A stretch of 64,000 bases of DNA. Origin: Planctomycetota bacterium. Lineage in GTDB: Bacteria; Planctomycetota; UBA1135; UBA2386. How positions within the stretch are numbered: position 1 is the first letter of the stretch; each line of letters starts with the position of its first letter. The stretch lies in the NCBI GenBank assembly GCA_025459175.1, contig JALORC010000041.1, positions 44,325 through 108,324 on the forward strand, in the 5' to 3' direction. Below the pieces are notes generated by a model. The model did not search any database. It was not told the origin of the DNA and was given only the letters and a program-made list of their open reading frames with translations. Made by a program: the position numbers and the translations under genes. This document shows positions 25,301 to 34,407 of this stretch, piece by piece.

Positions 25301-26354
25301 AGTCGTGTTTGCCAACTCGTTCTGGAACGATCTGCCCAACCAGAATCTGACCGGCTCCAACGTCGACCAGTTCACCGGTGGACTGGTCGGCAGCATCGCA
25401 CTGCCGCTGTTGGCCGACTTCTGGACCTTCTGCGACTCGCCGACGCTGCCGGAGGGCGGTGGTTACGTGGCGTTGGGCACCAACGGCTGGCAGGTCTCGG
25501 TCACGGTGCAGTCCGGCCCGCAACCCAACTTCCGCGTCTACTCGGCGGGGCGAGCGGCATTGCCCGGCCAACAGCCGATCTGTCGCTCGTCGAGCGATCC
25601 GCAGTGGAGCACGGCCTCCGGTGGCTTCACGCCCGGACCCCCGCCCGGCAGCACGATCCCCGGCGACAACACGTTCTATTGGATCATGATGGACGTGTTG
25701 AAGCGCCAGAGCGTGATCACCAACGGCTTCGTCGACATCAACAACCCGCACCGCGTGCCGGAGGGCTTTGCCGACCCGCGCCTGGGCCCGTTCTTCCTCG
25801 CCGGTGGCGCCAGCACGGTTCCGGCCAACCTGCGGCCGAACTTCGCCTACGAGTTCGACCCGCCCTTGGATCAGCTGCCGACGGGAACGTCGTTGGTGCC
25901 GCAGTTCCGCGCTGCCAGCATCGTCGATCCGACGCCGTGGTATTGGAACGCCTGGATGCAGGGTGCCGCGAATCCACTGTTCCCGGCCGCCTACACCGCT
26001 GCGATGCGCACCCAGCTGCGTCCGACGGCGAGCAACTTCCCGCTCGATCCGTACAAGGCGGGTGACGCCCATCTGCGCAAGTGGGACACGCGGGTCATCA
26101 GCGGTGGCTCCGCCTCGAGGAACTGGTGGACCTACAACTACAACCGCACGGTGACCCGCTACGTCGAGGATCCCAACGATCTGGTGGACCCCGCGTTCAC
26201 GATCCAGTACCAGGGGCCCAACGAGGCCTTCACCCCGCGGGACGTCCGCTACGTGAACTGGCGCTTCGTGACCAGCAACAACACCGACGCCAGCCCGCCG
26301 GTGCTCCCGGTGATCGAGACCTTCGCATTGTCCTACCGGTTCCAGCCGCAATGA
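22377..26354 (+). CDS. Large lipoprotein, family A copy 1 (SbsA Ig-like)
   Basis: About 1325 residues. A signal peptide ends in the lipobox LVAAAC|SGGG, so the mature protein should be lipid-anchored. ATG 22377 is used here. A GTG at 22449 (VPAKHRSLAW...) gives a more typical signal length and is a real alternative. The body is beta-rich, and a bacterial Ig-like segment (FTKPVDLDTVRWADT, about residue 499) is clear. It is a paralogue of the gene at 30172. Both share GRLVDVY near the N-terminus, RNAA[LI][KR]L, DFRSGN (residue 313 here), FTKP[VM]DLD, a [LV]DIEQMYW-type block and a YRFQP end. No enzymatic motif is visible, so a structural or adhesive surface role is inferred. Confidence 0.82.
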   Translation: MADSRCSFRQEAELPSLGLPLQSRVPAKHRSLAWTAIMLVAAACSGGGAGTGQPAPGSTTQPELLRVQYGRLVDVYGIRVTPQGAIQDLFQRDVVIGANIEDQRPTNSTLRDDEVTYDFQGTDPDTLQPRLFIPRDMAGGDFKLAFDQLDDELREVTPMLFGQGGAGTPFSVVPRNAALKLTFSAPLGVDDSFFVARDAQGRVTGLRNTEAVQLLSIEGDPALPNAFVPLPVRVIAQAQSPVLVLDAVLLGTEGLQYQAQNIASGMPASADQFGANIRVALAVEGPLALPSLREPANGLFGVNNSSRRSIVRDFRSGNAADTSSDLARGFVRDTLPLRLIGEIVMYLESVETINAFTQEVTIFKNGVAHEIDRGDVFRFINDSTGIPFGSGEVVVDPADDLNSPAVQHVRVRVRRVPGLESIDPRNIPGYPADLAQREPWLVANAPRAVCVAEYTAGGIPRRDDPRNFLVFSPAPLPLQGQQPAPDKFVSPFAGAVVRFTKPVDLDTVRWADTLYFAMRDLTSSAERDDFIQNRPHLTSAGVPGTGLAPTSFDEAKYRTPFLVTARVFDEDASQTSLRLQPTSGFFLNEAMRNAAPATEFPYFLHLISQSSDGGIRDLAGNPLDLQGTTAESSNSVVIPFTVDTRRNGGAPLFPDNISVSLVRRFASRDEDENPSYFLPEEVQPPGAASKAASYPLEDLFGAFVYIDNKLQARPTTRTRVVADNLNQSPVVQAGAAGGPPAPLAWCPAAVSGEGQVTSNSAANVVNAGIQNPLNPFGCRLQTVWREIDLSLSRTDPFDFNLDIEQMYWAPYTATQLSFDEFDRIGLTLGHSEFRPAPCVGDFSSQASMPDSGLSNTFELNYAWNPRPTVAGQRESQAPRRSVYADFVPGENQQNFGVPLTIDPASVVFESNGVNRFLPLSTFRRPFFVYRDETVMEQGGRGLASGTDQNSSGYTPYIASPFSMGQGRRWLDGPNGVVFANSFWNDLPNQNLTGSNVDQFTGGLVGSIALPLLADFWTFCDSPTLPEGGGYVALGTNGWQVSVTVQSGPQPNFRVYSAGRAALPGQQPICRSSSDPQWSTASGGFTPGPPPGSTIPGDNTFYWIMMDVLKRQSVITNGFVDINNPHRVPEGFADPRLGPFFLAGGASTVPANLRPNFAYEFDPPLDQLPTGTSLVPQFRAASIVDPTPWYWNAWMQGAANPLFPAAYTAAMRTQLRPTASNFPLDPYKAGDAHLRKWDTRVISGGSASRNWWTYNYNRTVTRYVEDPNDLVDPAFTIQYQGPNEAFTPRDVRYVNWRFVTSNNTDASPPVLPVIETFALSYRFQPQ

Positions 26355-26385
26355 TGCGAACGTCGCGCTGCCCTCACCGCGCCGA

Positions 26386-26408
26386 GGTCGGAGCTCGCTG
26401 CTCCGACC
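26386..26408 (+). terminator. Hairpin after family A copy 1
   Basis: GGTCGGAGC (26386-26394) pairs perfectly with GCTCCGACC (26400-26408) around TCGCT, 32 bp after the stop. It is followed by a C/T-rich stretch (CTGACTCTCCTTTCC) rather than a true T-run. Probable terminator. Confidence 0.5.
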
Positions 26409-26483
26409 GCCTGACTCTCCTTTCCGTCCCCTGCATCGCCAGCACTTCGGTGCCAGCGGTGGTTGCCCGCACTGCGAATCCGC

Positions 26484-26507
26484 GCTCCGGCGCGGGCTCC
26501 GGCGCGG
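26484..26507. repeat. Two tandem 12-bp units before a large lipoprotein gene
   Basis: GCTCCGGCGCGG occurs twice in direct succession, followed by GGTAGACT, a possible -10 element about 80 bp before the next ATG. Too short to assign a function. Confidence 0.5.
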
Positions 26508-26592
26508 GGTAGACTGAGTTGCCCATTCCCCAGGTCTCTCCCCTTCGCGCATCGACCCTGCGAACCCTCGTTGGCGTCGTTGCCTCAAAGCC

Positions 26593-29500
26593 ATGAATCG
26601 AGTGAATCTCGCCCGGCTGCTCTCTCTGGCCGCCTTCGCCGTTGCCGCCGGCTGTTCCGGTGGTGGATCCACCGCCGGTGTGATCTCCGGAGGTGACTTC
26701 GTCGTGCTCAAGACGGAGCCCAGCGACAATGCCACCCTGTTCCTGAACGATCCGATCCGGATCGACTTCAGCTCCAACGTGGATCTCGATTCGGTCGATC
26801 TGACGACGTTCAGCTTCCAGGTGCTGGACCAGGTCGGCAACACGGTGGCCGAGCCGGTCGCCGGCAAGTTCGAGTTGTCGACGAGTCCAGGGGATGCGGC
26901 CGCGGGACGGCGTCTGCTGTTCGTACCGCGGTTGCCGACCAACGACCTCTATGACAACGGTGGGTTCCGTCCGGGACGCACCTATGTGACGCAGCTGGTC
27001 GGCGGCAACCAGGTCAATGGGACCGTGCTCCGCAACCAGATCGGCAAGGCGCTGGCGCAGCCGCGCAGTTTCCGGTTCGTGACCGCGGACGGGACCACGC
27101 CCGCACAGTTGTTCCGCAACACGCTGCCCGGTGGCCCGCGGCGGGTCGGTTTCGAGGTGACGCCGACCCCGGACCAGACCGGCGTCGTGCTGAACAAGCT
27201 AGGGCTGCCGCCGGTCGAGATCCGGCTGCAGTTCGACCAGCCGTTGAATCCGAGTGCGACCAACGTGCCGGTCAACATCAACCTGGACCCGCTCGCGCGC
27301 AGCAGCAGCAATCGCGGTCGCATCTTCCTCCAATACGACGACGTCACCCTGTCCGATCGTTGGATCCCGGCCGAGGTCGAACTCGAGTCGAACACCACCA
27401 GCGGCTCCACCGTCGTGTTGCGGCCGTTGGGTGTGTTGCCGAACAATGCGACCATCGAAGTGGTCGTGCTGAGCTCGCTCGAGGACATCAGCGGCGAGTC
27501 AAATGTCTCGAACACCGCTTATGAACCGGTGTTCGGCACCTTCCGGACCAAGCGCTCCTACGAGCAGCAATTCGACAGCGTGGTCGACGACTTCGTCGAC
27601 TCGCCGGCGATCGATCTCACCGCTGCCTTTGCCGAGCCCCTCGCGGAAGTCGGCCCGGGCTACATCAAGGCCGGTTTCGCATTCGAGGGCTCAGTCAGCG
27701 GTGCGGAGTTCGAGCCAGAGGCTCCGCTGACGGTGTTGAACACCGACTTCACCCAGGTCACGCCGAAGAACGGCGCGCCCTACAACGTGAGCGGCGGTGT
27801 GTTCAACTTCAAGTCGGTCAAGATCCCGAGCGGCAAGACGGTCCAGGGGCAGGGCTCCAACCCGATGGTCTGGCTGGTGTCGGAGTCGTTCGAGGTGGCC
27901 GGTCTGCTGTCGGTGCGCGGCGGCGACGGCATTCGGGTCGGAACGACCGGCAACGCCAATGTGCCGAAGCCGGGTGGCGTCGGCGTCTGCGGCGGCGGCG
28001 ACGGCGGTGCGGGTTCGCCGAGTGCCATCGCACGCGACAGTCGCGGCGCGACGGGCAACGGTCCGCGGCAACTCCCCGCCGGCGGTGGTGTCGGTGGGCT
28101 GCTGTCGTGCACGGCTGGCTGCGGCCGCGGTTCCGGCGGTGGTGGCGGCGGCATGGCCACGCAGGGCGACCCGAACTTCAAGCTGAAGATCGCGCCGTCC
28201 GGCACGGTCAGCAACAACGTCTTCCCGATCTTCCAGCAGCAGACCGGTGTCGGTGGCAACGGCTGCACCGGCGATGCAGGCAGCGGAACCCGCAACCTGC
28301 AGGGATCCGGTTCCGGGCCGCTCGTGTTCGTGGACAGCCGCAACGACAACAACTTCTGGGGGGTCGGCGTGCGCTTCGGCAGCTCGCCGCTGCGCATCCT
28401 CGGCGAGCTCGCCGTCCCGGTCGGCGGCAGCGGTGGTGGTGTTGGTGGTGACCTCTCCTACAACTCGAACTGCAGCACCGACGACGTCAACTTCGCCAAC
28501 GACTTCTCCGGCGGGCCCGGTGGCGGCGGTGGCGGCGTTCTGGTCGTGAAGGCGCTCGGCCCGATCATCATCGCCGAAGGTGGGCGCATCACCGCCGATG
28601 GCGGCAATGGTGGTGCCGGTGAGTCGTCCGGACTCTCCAACCGCGGTGGTGGTGGTGGTGGTGGTGCGGGTGGCATGGTCGTGTTGATGTCCGCGACCCG
28701 CATCGAGATCAACGCGCGCGGTGCGGGCGGCCGGTATCGCTACGGCAACCCGGTTGCGACCGACACCGACACCAACAACTACGATTTCTCGATCTCCGCC
28801 GATGGTGGCGTCTGCACTGCCGGTTCGGTCCAGGCACCGGTGGTCGGACGCAAGTATGTGTCCGACTCGGGCACTGCGATCCCGGCGAATTTCCGGACCA
28901 CCTACGACGCGACTCCGCTGGGTGGTTTCGGGGGCATGGGCATCGTGCAGCTGATGGCTCCGCCCGGCACCAACGCCGACAACACGAACACGGTGCTGGA
29001 CGACAACATCGTGATGATCCGCGGTGGTGGCGCGGTCGTCGGCAACCTGAAGCGCGACCTGATCGCCTGGCGCGGCTTCCCGAACCAGGCCGGCCAGGGC
29101 ATCGCCGATGCGCTGCCCGAGACCCCGCCGGGAGCCAACGTGATCACCATCGGCGACAACGAGGGCGACATCCGTCCGTCCCCGATCCTGTTGCCGACTC
29201 CGTTCGCCGGTGTGTCGCGCCTGCGTTCGCGCTGGATCGACACCGGGGCGTCGCGCCGTCGAGCGCTGCTCGCGGATGACAACCTGCCGCGTGGCATCGT
29301 CGAACAGAACGGTGCCCTCGCCGGCCCGACCTACGAGTTCGGCGGCATCGATCCGGCGACCGGCTACGCCAGCTATGCCCTGGCAGGCAGCCTGGCCCGC
29401 TCGGTATTCGCGACGGCCGTCGCGGCGACGCCCATCCTGCGTGTCGATGCCGCGGCCTCGCTGTTGGGCAAGCCTGCATATCGCGTCGAGTTGACCACTT

Positions 29501-30018
29501 CGGCGCTCGGCTCGACCGTCGATCGCTACACGCACTACGAGGCACAGCTGCTGAACGACAGCGACCTCGAGCTCGGTTCGTTCCGCATCTTGTCGCACAG
29601 CGATCGCGAGTTGTTCCTCGGTGTCGAAGCGGGCCCGCTGCCCACCGCTGCCACAAGGCTGGTGGTGCGGGCGAAGTTCTTCGACCTGGTGACCAACGGC
29701 ATCCCCGGCCCGGGCCCGACCTACACCGGCAGTTCCGGCGCTCGCGTGCCGGTGGCCAACGTGCGCATCGGGTTCGCGTTCCACACCGATCCGTCGAGCG
29801 CGACGGGGCGATACCCCGCGCAAGCCGGCACCTTCGCCTACGACCTCTCCGACCCGGTGGTGCAGGAGAACATCCGCTTGCTCGGGGCGCAGTTCGTGCA
29901 GTGGGACATCCTGTTCGACACCCGCTTCCGCACCAGCCCCTCTGACGTCCCGCCGGCACTGTCACCCGCCACGCCGCGGCCGCAGTTGAACTTCCTGCGC
30001 TTGCCGTACCGCTTCTGA
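26593..30018 (+). CDS. Large lipoprotein, family B copy 1 (Ig-like plus Gly-rich)
   Basis: 1141 residues. The lipobox is AAGC|SGGG after a normal signal peptide. An N-terminal SbsA-type Ig-like segment (LFLNDPIRIDFSSNVDLDS) and a second one (VEIRLQFDQPLNPSATN) come first. At about residue 404 a module starts (FNFKSVKIPSGKTVQGQG, then VWLVSESFEVAGLLSVRGG) that recurs in three other proteins here. Long Gly-rich stretches (residues about 455-525 and 605-720) follow, with GGGGGG runs separated by short beta strands such as VLVVKALGPIIIAEGG. This pattern suggests a repetitive beta structure. It sits between the two family A genes on the same strand. No catalytic motif is recognised. Confidence 0.82.
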   Translation: MNRVNLARLLSLAAFAVAAGCSGGGSTAGVISGGDFVVLKTEPSDNATLFLNDPIRIDFSSNVDLDSVDLTTFSFQVLDQVGNTVAEPVAGKFELSTSPGDAAAGRRLLFVPRLPTNDLYDNGGFRPGRTYVTQLVGGNQVNGTVLRNQIGKALAQPRSFRFVTADGTTPAQLFRNTLPGGPRRVGFEVTPTPDQTGVVLNKLGLPPVEIRLQFDQPLNPSATNVPVNINLDPLARSSSNRGRIFLQYDDVTLSDRWIPAEVELESNTTSGSTVVLRPLGVLPNNATIEVVVLSSLEDISGESNVSNTAYEPVFGTFRTKRSYEQQFDSVVDDFVDSPAIDLTAAFAEPLAEVGPGYIKAGFAFEGSVSGAEFEPEAPLTVLNTDFTQVTPKNGAPYNVSGGVFNFKSVKIPSGKTVQGQGSNPMVWLVSESFEVAGLLSVRGGDGIRVGTTGNANVPKPGGVGVCGGGDGGAGSPSAIARDSRGATGNGPRQLPAGGGVGGLLSCTAGCGRGSGGGGGGMATQGDPNFKLKIAPSGTVSNNVFPIFQQQTGVGGNGCTGDAGSGTRNLQGSGSGPLVFVDSRNDNNFWGVGVRFGSSPLRILGELAVPVGGSGGGVGGDLSYNSNCSTDDVNFANDFSGGPGGGGGGVLVVKALGPIIIAEGGRITADGGNGGAGESSGLSNRGGGGGGGAGGMVVLMSATRIEINARGAGGRYRYGNPVATDTDTNNYDFSISADGGVCTAGSVQAPVVGRKYVSDSGTAIPANFRTTYDATPLGGFGGMGIVQLMAPPGTNADNTNTVLDDNIVMIRGGGAVVGNLKRDLIAWRGFPNQAGQGIADALPETPPGANVITIGDNEGDIRPSPILLPTPFAGVSRLRSRWIDTGASRRRALLADDNLPRGIVEQNGALAGPTYEFGGIDPATGYASYALAGSLARSVFATAVAATPILRVDAAASLLGKPAYRVELTTSALGSTVDRYTHYEAQLLNDSDLELGSFRILSHSDRELFLGVEAGPLPTAATRLVVRAKFFDLVTNGIPGPGPTYTGSSGARVPVANVRIGFAFHTDPSSATGRYPAQAGTFAYDLSDPVVQENIRLLGAQFVQWDILFDTRFRTSPSDVPPALSPATPRPQLNFLRLPYRF

Positions 30019-30125
30019 CCGATCGTCGAGACGGGCTGCGCCCGTCGTCACCATCCTGAACTCAATCCCTTCGGATACCACCTGCTGGGCCGCGACTATC
30101 GCCGAGCAGATCGAATCGAAACCAT

Positions 30126-30149
30126 AGGCCGGCGTGTGAACGCCGGCCT
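30126..30149 (+). terminator. Perfect hairpin before family A copy 2
   Basis: AGGCCGGCGT (30126-30135) pairs with ACGCCGGCCT (30140-30149) around GTGA. A smaller hairpin, GACGGGC/GCCCGTC (30030-30046), lies just after the previous stop. Neither has a T-run. They could end the upstream transcript or protect its 3' end. Confidence 0.5.
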
Positions 30150-30171
30150 GCGACAAACAAGGCTCACTCAT

Positions 30172-33100
30172 ATGAAGCACGCGATGATCCGGAAGCAGGT
30201 GCTGCTGCCCGCAGCCCTGGTTCTCGCCGCCTTCGCCGCCTGTGACGGCGGCAGCAAGGTCGGGCAGGTTGGCAGTGGCTCGCGCCCCGAGCTGGCGAGC
30301 GTCGAGCTCGGCCGCTTGGTCGATGTCTACGCGTATCGCCGCATCGATCCGGCGGTCGGTGACCGGCGGCTGCGCACCCAGCGTCAGCTGCATCGGGTCG
30401 CTCGCAATGTGGTCATCAATGCGAACATCGACTCGCAGCCGCTGTTCGACGCGGCGGGCCAGGTGGTCGCGACGGCGAACTACGAGTTCCTCCCGTTCGA
30501 CAAGAACGTCGGCCACGAGGAACTCGTGATCCTGTGGGACGATCGCCCGGGCGCCGAGTCCGATCGCTTCCAACAGGCGTTCGATGCGGCGCAGCAGGGC
30601 CTGCTGCAGGTGCCGGCATCCTATCGCGGCCAGAGCACCCAGTCGCGCCCGATCCCGATCGTGGCTCGCAATGCCGCGATCCGGCTCCGGTTCACGGGGC
30701 AGGTCGATGTGGACCAGGCGTTCTTCACCGCCAATCCGTCCGCGATCCAGCTGCTGGAGTTCAAGGGCGATCCATCGGTGGTGGATCCAGCCGATGCGTT
30801 CCGCATCTTGCCCTATCGGGTCATTCCGCAGGGCGACAGCATCATCCTGGATACCACGATCCTGGCGGGCGAGGCCAACGGCGGCCTCACCTCGTCTGGC
30901 TTGCCGCAGTCGTCCGACCCGGTGACGGCGAACATCCGTATCGCGATCCCGTCGCGTGGGTCGGTGGTGCCGTCCTTCTACATCAAGGAGGACTCGGTCG
31001 AGGAGCTGAACGACATCGACAGTGCCGGCCGCGCTGCGGTGATCCGGGACTTCCGTTCGGGCAACCTGCAGGACGGGGCCGCGGGCCGCGTGCGTGAGCC
31101 GGAGGCGCCGATGATCGTCGCCTCGTTGCCGATGGGCATCCAGGCGATCGACGCCGCCAACGGCCTGATCACGCTGAACAAGCGACTCGGTTTCGTGCCG
31201 ATCCGCGGGCGCTATCCGTTCGTCGACGGTCCGCTGAACGCCAACGGCATCCCGCTCGGTCCGCTCAGCGTCCCGATCCAGCGTCCACTGAGCCACGGGG
31301 ACATCCTGACGCAGACCGTGCAGGTGACGATGCCGGATGGCTCGGTCGAGTCGGTCACGTTGAAGGCCGAGGTGCTGCAGAACCGCAACGTGGGCACCGT
31401 GGTGGGTGATCCGCTGCTGCCGCGGCTCGGTCTGGCCGAGAACACCCAACCCGGGGACTCGGGCCAGTCCGAACTGGATTCGGTCGCCGTCATCCGGGTC
31501 GCCACGGTTTCCCCCGGTGTCGATTCGCTCGGTCGCCCGGTTTCGTTCCGTGCCAGCACGTTGCCGGCCGGCGAAGAGTGCTTGCTGCGCGCGGTCTATC
31601 ACGAAGAGGTCCCGTTCGTCGGGTCGTCGGCGGTGCTGAGCGACCGGCCGTGGCGCAGCCTCTTCACCCGCATCGAGCCGCGGCCCGCGGTCGCCACCAC
31701 TGGTGTGGCGCCGAATGCCTCGGTCGCGGTCGAGTTCACCAAGCCGATGGACCTGGACCAGGTCGACAACACGGCGAACTACCTGATCACCAGCCAGCCG
31801 GTGGCCGGCGTCACCGAGACGTTCGAGCAGCAGATGACGGACCCGAAGCGGGCCAAGACCCGCATCGTGCCGACCCGTCTGTCGGACATCACCGGCGACG
31901 GCACCGTGCTGCGACTGCAGCCGCCGATGGGCTTCTTCCATCGCTTCGATTCCGCGCCGGCGGCGACCGGGGAGCGCTACAGCGTGCACGTGCGCACCGG
32001 CACGGCCGGCGTGACGGATCTCGCGGGCAACCCGCTGCAGTTGTTCGACAGCCTCGCTGACCCGCAAGGGAGCTGGTCGGTCGAGTTCGCGCTGGCGCCG
32101 ACCGCGCCCGACAACCTGATCGGCTATATCCCGTATCCGTTCGAGGCGGACGACGAGGACGGCACCTTGCCGGGCTCGGCGGACATCTTCGGACAGTACC
32201 GGCTCGCGAACGGTCGTCTGACCGCTGCTGCCGGCGTGCGCTTCAGCCGCTCGGCCGACCAGCAGAACCTCGCCACCATCAGTCGCATCACCCGCGGTGA
32301 GTGCTGGTTTCTCGGGGCCGCGCAGCAGCCCGGTCCGCCGATCGTGCCCGCGGTGCCACCCGGGCAGCGTTTCCCCCAGGCCCCGGTCGATGCCGCCGGT
32401 GCGGTGCACCCGGGCCTGCTGTATTGGCGGGCGCGGATGAGCGACTCGATCGGCCCGAACCCGGTTCCGGCGCCGTCCGTCTACGACTACTGGCAGACGC
32501 AGGCGCAGCCGGTCGGCCGGGTCATCGAGCCGATGAAGCCGCAGGGCTCGCGCATGCAGATGCGCTACATCGAGGACGACTTCAGCCTCAGCTACCGGCA
32601 GCCGTCGGAGTTCGGGCTCGACGTCGAACAGCTCTACTGGTCGCCCTTCAACAAGGAGTCCGTGCAGTTCGACGTGTTCGATCGCTTCACGATGTCGCTG
32701 AGCCACGCGCGCCGCCGCACGGACGAGTTCTTCAGCCTGACCGGCCAGGACTGCATCCTGCGCTGCGCGAGCATGAACAGCAGCCTCGTCAACACCTTCA
32801 GCGAGAACGTGCTCGAGGGTGCGGACGTGGTGCCGGTGTTCCAGGACAAGGTCTACCGGATCAACCCGAACGACGTGTTCCGGACCAACGAGAACGAGTT
32901 CTACGTGCCGTTCCCGCGCTTCGACCGCACCTACACCTGGCGCGACTCGCGCCTCGTCACCGTCGACAGCAATGGCAACGTGATCGGCCTCGGTGGCGCC
33001 CAGCAGCCGCAGGCCGTCACGCCGAACAACGACTTCACCGCGAACATCGATTCGCCGTGGATCACGGACGGCAGCAGCCTGACCGGGAACACTCTCGGTG

Positions 33101-34149
33101 GCGCTCTGTTCGGCTACAACGCCTTCGTCGCGGCCGGTGGCTCCACGTGGGTCATGGACTCGGCCGACTTCGTCGGCACCAACCAGCGCGACCACGACCC
33201 GATCGCGATGCCGTTGCTGGTCGACTTCATGGTGTTCCCGGATGACGCTGCCAACGGCCTCGCCAACGGCAGCAACGGCTTCCAGGTCGCCATGCTCGGC
33301 CCGCCCAGCTACGGCTTCCCGGGTGTCAGCGGCTACTACGACACGCTGCAGGCCGGTTGCATCCCGTTGGGGTTCCAGCCGCCGTGGCCGCGGGTGCGCG
33401 TGCACGCGTCGGGCGGCTTCGACCTGATCACGGGCAACGCGATCACGATCGATCCGGCCAACCAGCTGGTGGCGCAAGCGAGCGTCGTCAAGGATGCCGG
33501 CCTCGGCGCCCAGGCAACTGCGCTGTTCACGGCTCCGCCCGGCGACGGCATGCTGAACTGGGCCCGCGCCGACTTCGTGCGCAAGGTGTCGACGATGACC
33601 TTCGGCTTCTTCGACACGCTGCAGCCGCAGCGCGCGCAGCTGCTGCAGAACGGCGCGTTGCTGTCGCCCGAGGCGGGCTTCCCGAACCTGCTCGAGATCG
33701 ATCCGAATCTGCGCATCTCCGACCTGGTGGTGCAGATCGATCCGCCGCAGGCGCGCCAGCCGGCCGGCACCAGCGTGGTCGTCGAGCTGCGTGGGGCCGA
33801 GTCGTTCGGCAACTCCAACACCCTCTACAACCCGTCGTTCAACCAGCTGGGCCAGACGAGCAGCGACACGTTCGACGGTCGCGGCAACCTGCTGAACGCG
33901 AACTACGCCTGTGAGGCCTACCGCTACTCGACCGCCAATGCCCCGGGTGTGGCCCGCGTGGCCGCCGATGGCCTGACCCGCTACGTCACCGAGGACCAGC
34001 TCGGGCTGATCCGGAACCCGGCGACGAGCCTGCTGCCGCGGTTCATGAACCTGCGGCTCGTGATGACCAACAACGTCTCGGTGAGCCCGGCGCTGTCGCC
34101 ATCGCTGCGCAGCATGGGCATCGTCTACCGGCTGCAGCCGAACCAGTAG
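30172..34149 (+). CDS. Large lipoprotein, family A copy 2 (SbsA Ig-like)
   Basis: 1325 residues, with the lipobox AFAAC|DGGS. The ATG at 30172 is chosen because it directly opens a classical signal peptide, and AAGG lies about 12 bases upstream. The alternative GTG at 30136 is in the loop of a hairpin. It is a paralogue of the gene at 22377. It shares GRLVDVY, VIRDFRSGN (about residue 293), EFTKPMDLDQV (about 522), FGLDVEQLYWSPF and the YRLQPN ending, with low identity between these blocks. The two copies are far apart in sequence, so the duplication is old or under weak constraint. Role unknown; a cell-surface lipoprotein is the safe statement. Confidence 0.82.
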   Translation: MKHAMIRKQVLLPAALVLAAFAACDGGSKVGQVGSGSRPELASVELGRLVDVYAYRRIDPAVGDRRLRTQRQLHRVARNVVINANIDSQPLFDAAGQVVATANYEFLPFDKNVGHEELVILWDDRPGAESDRFQQAFDAAQQGLLQVPASYRGQSTQSRPIPIVARNAAIRLRFTGQVDVDQAFFTANPSAIQLLEFKGDPSVVDPADAFRILPYRVIPQGDSIILDTTILAGEANGGLTSSGLPQSSDPVTANIRIAIPSRGSVVPSFYIKEDSVEELNDIDSAGRAAVIRDFRSGNLQDGAAGRVREPEAPMIVASLPMGIQAIDAANGLITLNKRLGFVPIRGRYPFVDGPLNANGIPLGPLSVPIQRPLSHGDILTQTVQVTMPDGSVESVTLKAEVLQNRNVGTVVGDPLLPRLGLAENTQPGDSGQSELDSVAVIRVATVSPGVDSLGRPVSFRASTLPAGEECLLRAVYHEEVPFVGSSAVLSDRPWRSLFTRIEPRPAVATTGVAPNASVAVEFTKPMDLDQVDNTANYLITSQPVAGVTETFEQQMTDPKRAKTRIVPTRLSDITGDGTVLRLQPPMGFFHRFDSAPAATGERYSVHVRTGTAGVTDLAGNPLQLFDSLADPQGSWSVEFALAPTAPDNLIGYIPYPFEADDEDGTLPGSADIFGQYRLANGRLTAAAGVRFSRSADQQNLATISRITRGECWFLGAAQQPGPPIVPAVPPGQRFPQAPVDAAGAVHPGLLYWRARMSDSIGPNPVPAPSVYDYWQTQAQPVGRVIEPMKPQGSRMQMRYIEDDFSLSYRQPSEFGLDVEQLYWSPFNKESVQFDVFDRFTMSLSHARRRTDEFFSLTGQDCILRCASMNSSLVNTFSENVLEGADVVPVFQDKVYRINPNDVFRTNENEFYVPFPRFDRTYTWRDSRLVTVDSNGNVIGLGGAQQPQAVTPNNDFTANIDSPWITDGSSLTGNTLGGALFGYNAFVAAGGSTWVMDSADFVGTNQRDHDPIAMPLLVDFMVFPDDAANGLANGSNGFQVAMLGPPSYGFPGVSGYYDTLQAGCIPLGFQPPWPRVRVHASGGFDLITGNAITIDPANQLVAQASVVKDAGLGAQATALFTAPPGDGMLNWARADFVRKVSTMTFGFFDTLQPQRAQLLQNGALLSPEAGFPNLLEIDPNLRISDLVVQIDPPQARQPAGTSVVVELRGAESFGNSNTLYNPSFNQLGQTSSDTFDGRGNLLNANYACEAYRYSTANAPGVARVAADGLTRYVTEDQLGLIRNPATSLLPRFMNLRLVMTNNVSVSPALSPSLRSMGIVYRLQPNQ

Positions 34150-34163
34150 TCATCGGCCACGAG

Positions 34164-34228
34164 GTCGATCCGCGACGTCGATACGAGACGTCGATTCGAG
34201 ACAGCGATTCGAGACAGCGATTCGAGAC
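34164..34228. repeat. Five tandem 13-bp repeats after family A copy 2
   Basis: Units begin at 34164, 34177, 34190, 34203 and 34216, with consensus GTCGATTCGAGAC. The first two differ at the centre, and the last two (AGCGATTCGAGAC) are identical. The array starts 15 bp after the stop codon and runs straight into a terminator hairpin. Confidence 0.9.
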
Positions 34229-34229
34229 A

Positions 34230-34265
34230 GGCAGCGGCGACGGCAACCGTCGCCGCTGCCATTTT
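34230..34265 (+). terminator. Strong Rho-independent terminator
   Basis: GGCAGCGGCGACGG (34230-34243) pairs perfectly with CCGTCGCCGCTGCC (34247-34260) around CAA and is followed by ATTTTC. A 14-bp GC-rich stem with a short T-run fits intrinsic termination of the preceding lipoprotein transcript. Confidence 0.85.
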
Positions 34266-34407
34266 CGGCGGGCTCCCGGTGCAAAGGGCGCCCGCCGGGG
34301 CTGGACGAGATCCGCTCTGGAGCTTCTCGCGCCTTCGAGAGTCCTACGTTGACGGAACGGAACGTGCGACGTGGCGGCTGTCGTCCTAGCATGCGCCGGC
34401 GCACACG

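Noticed and set aside
23583..26942. 1119-codon antisense frame over lipoproteins A1 and B1
   Set aside because: Crosses two real genes and their gap, is Arg/Gly/Val-rich, and has no signal, domain or ribosome site.
26593..30018. PE-PGRS or collagen-like protein
   Set aside because: Gly runs are separated by hydrophobic strands rather than GGA/GGN or GXY repeats, and the N-terminus is a lipoprotein signal.
29962..33477. 1171-codon antisense frame over lipoprotein A2
   Set aside because: Length alone is impressive, but the sequence is a codon-position shadow of the plus-strand gene.
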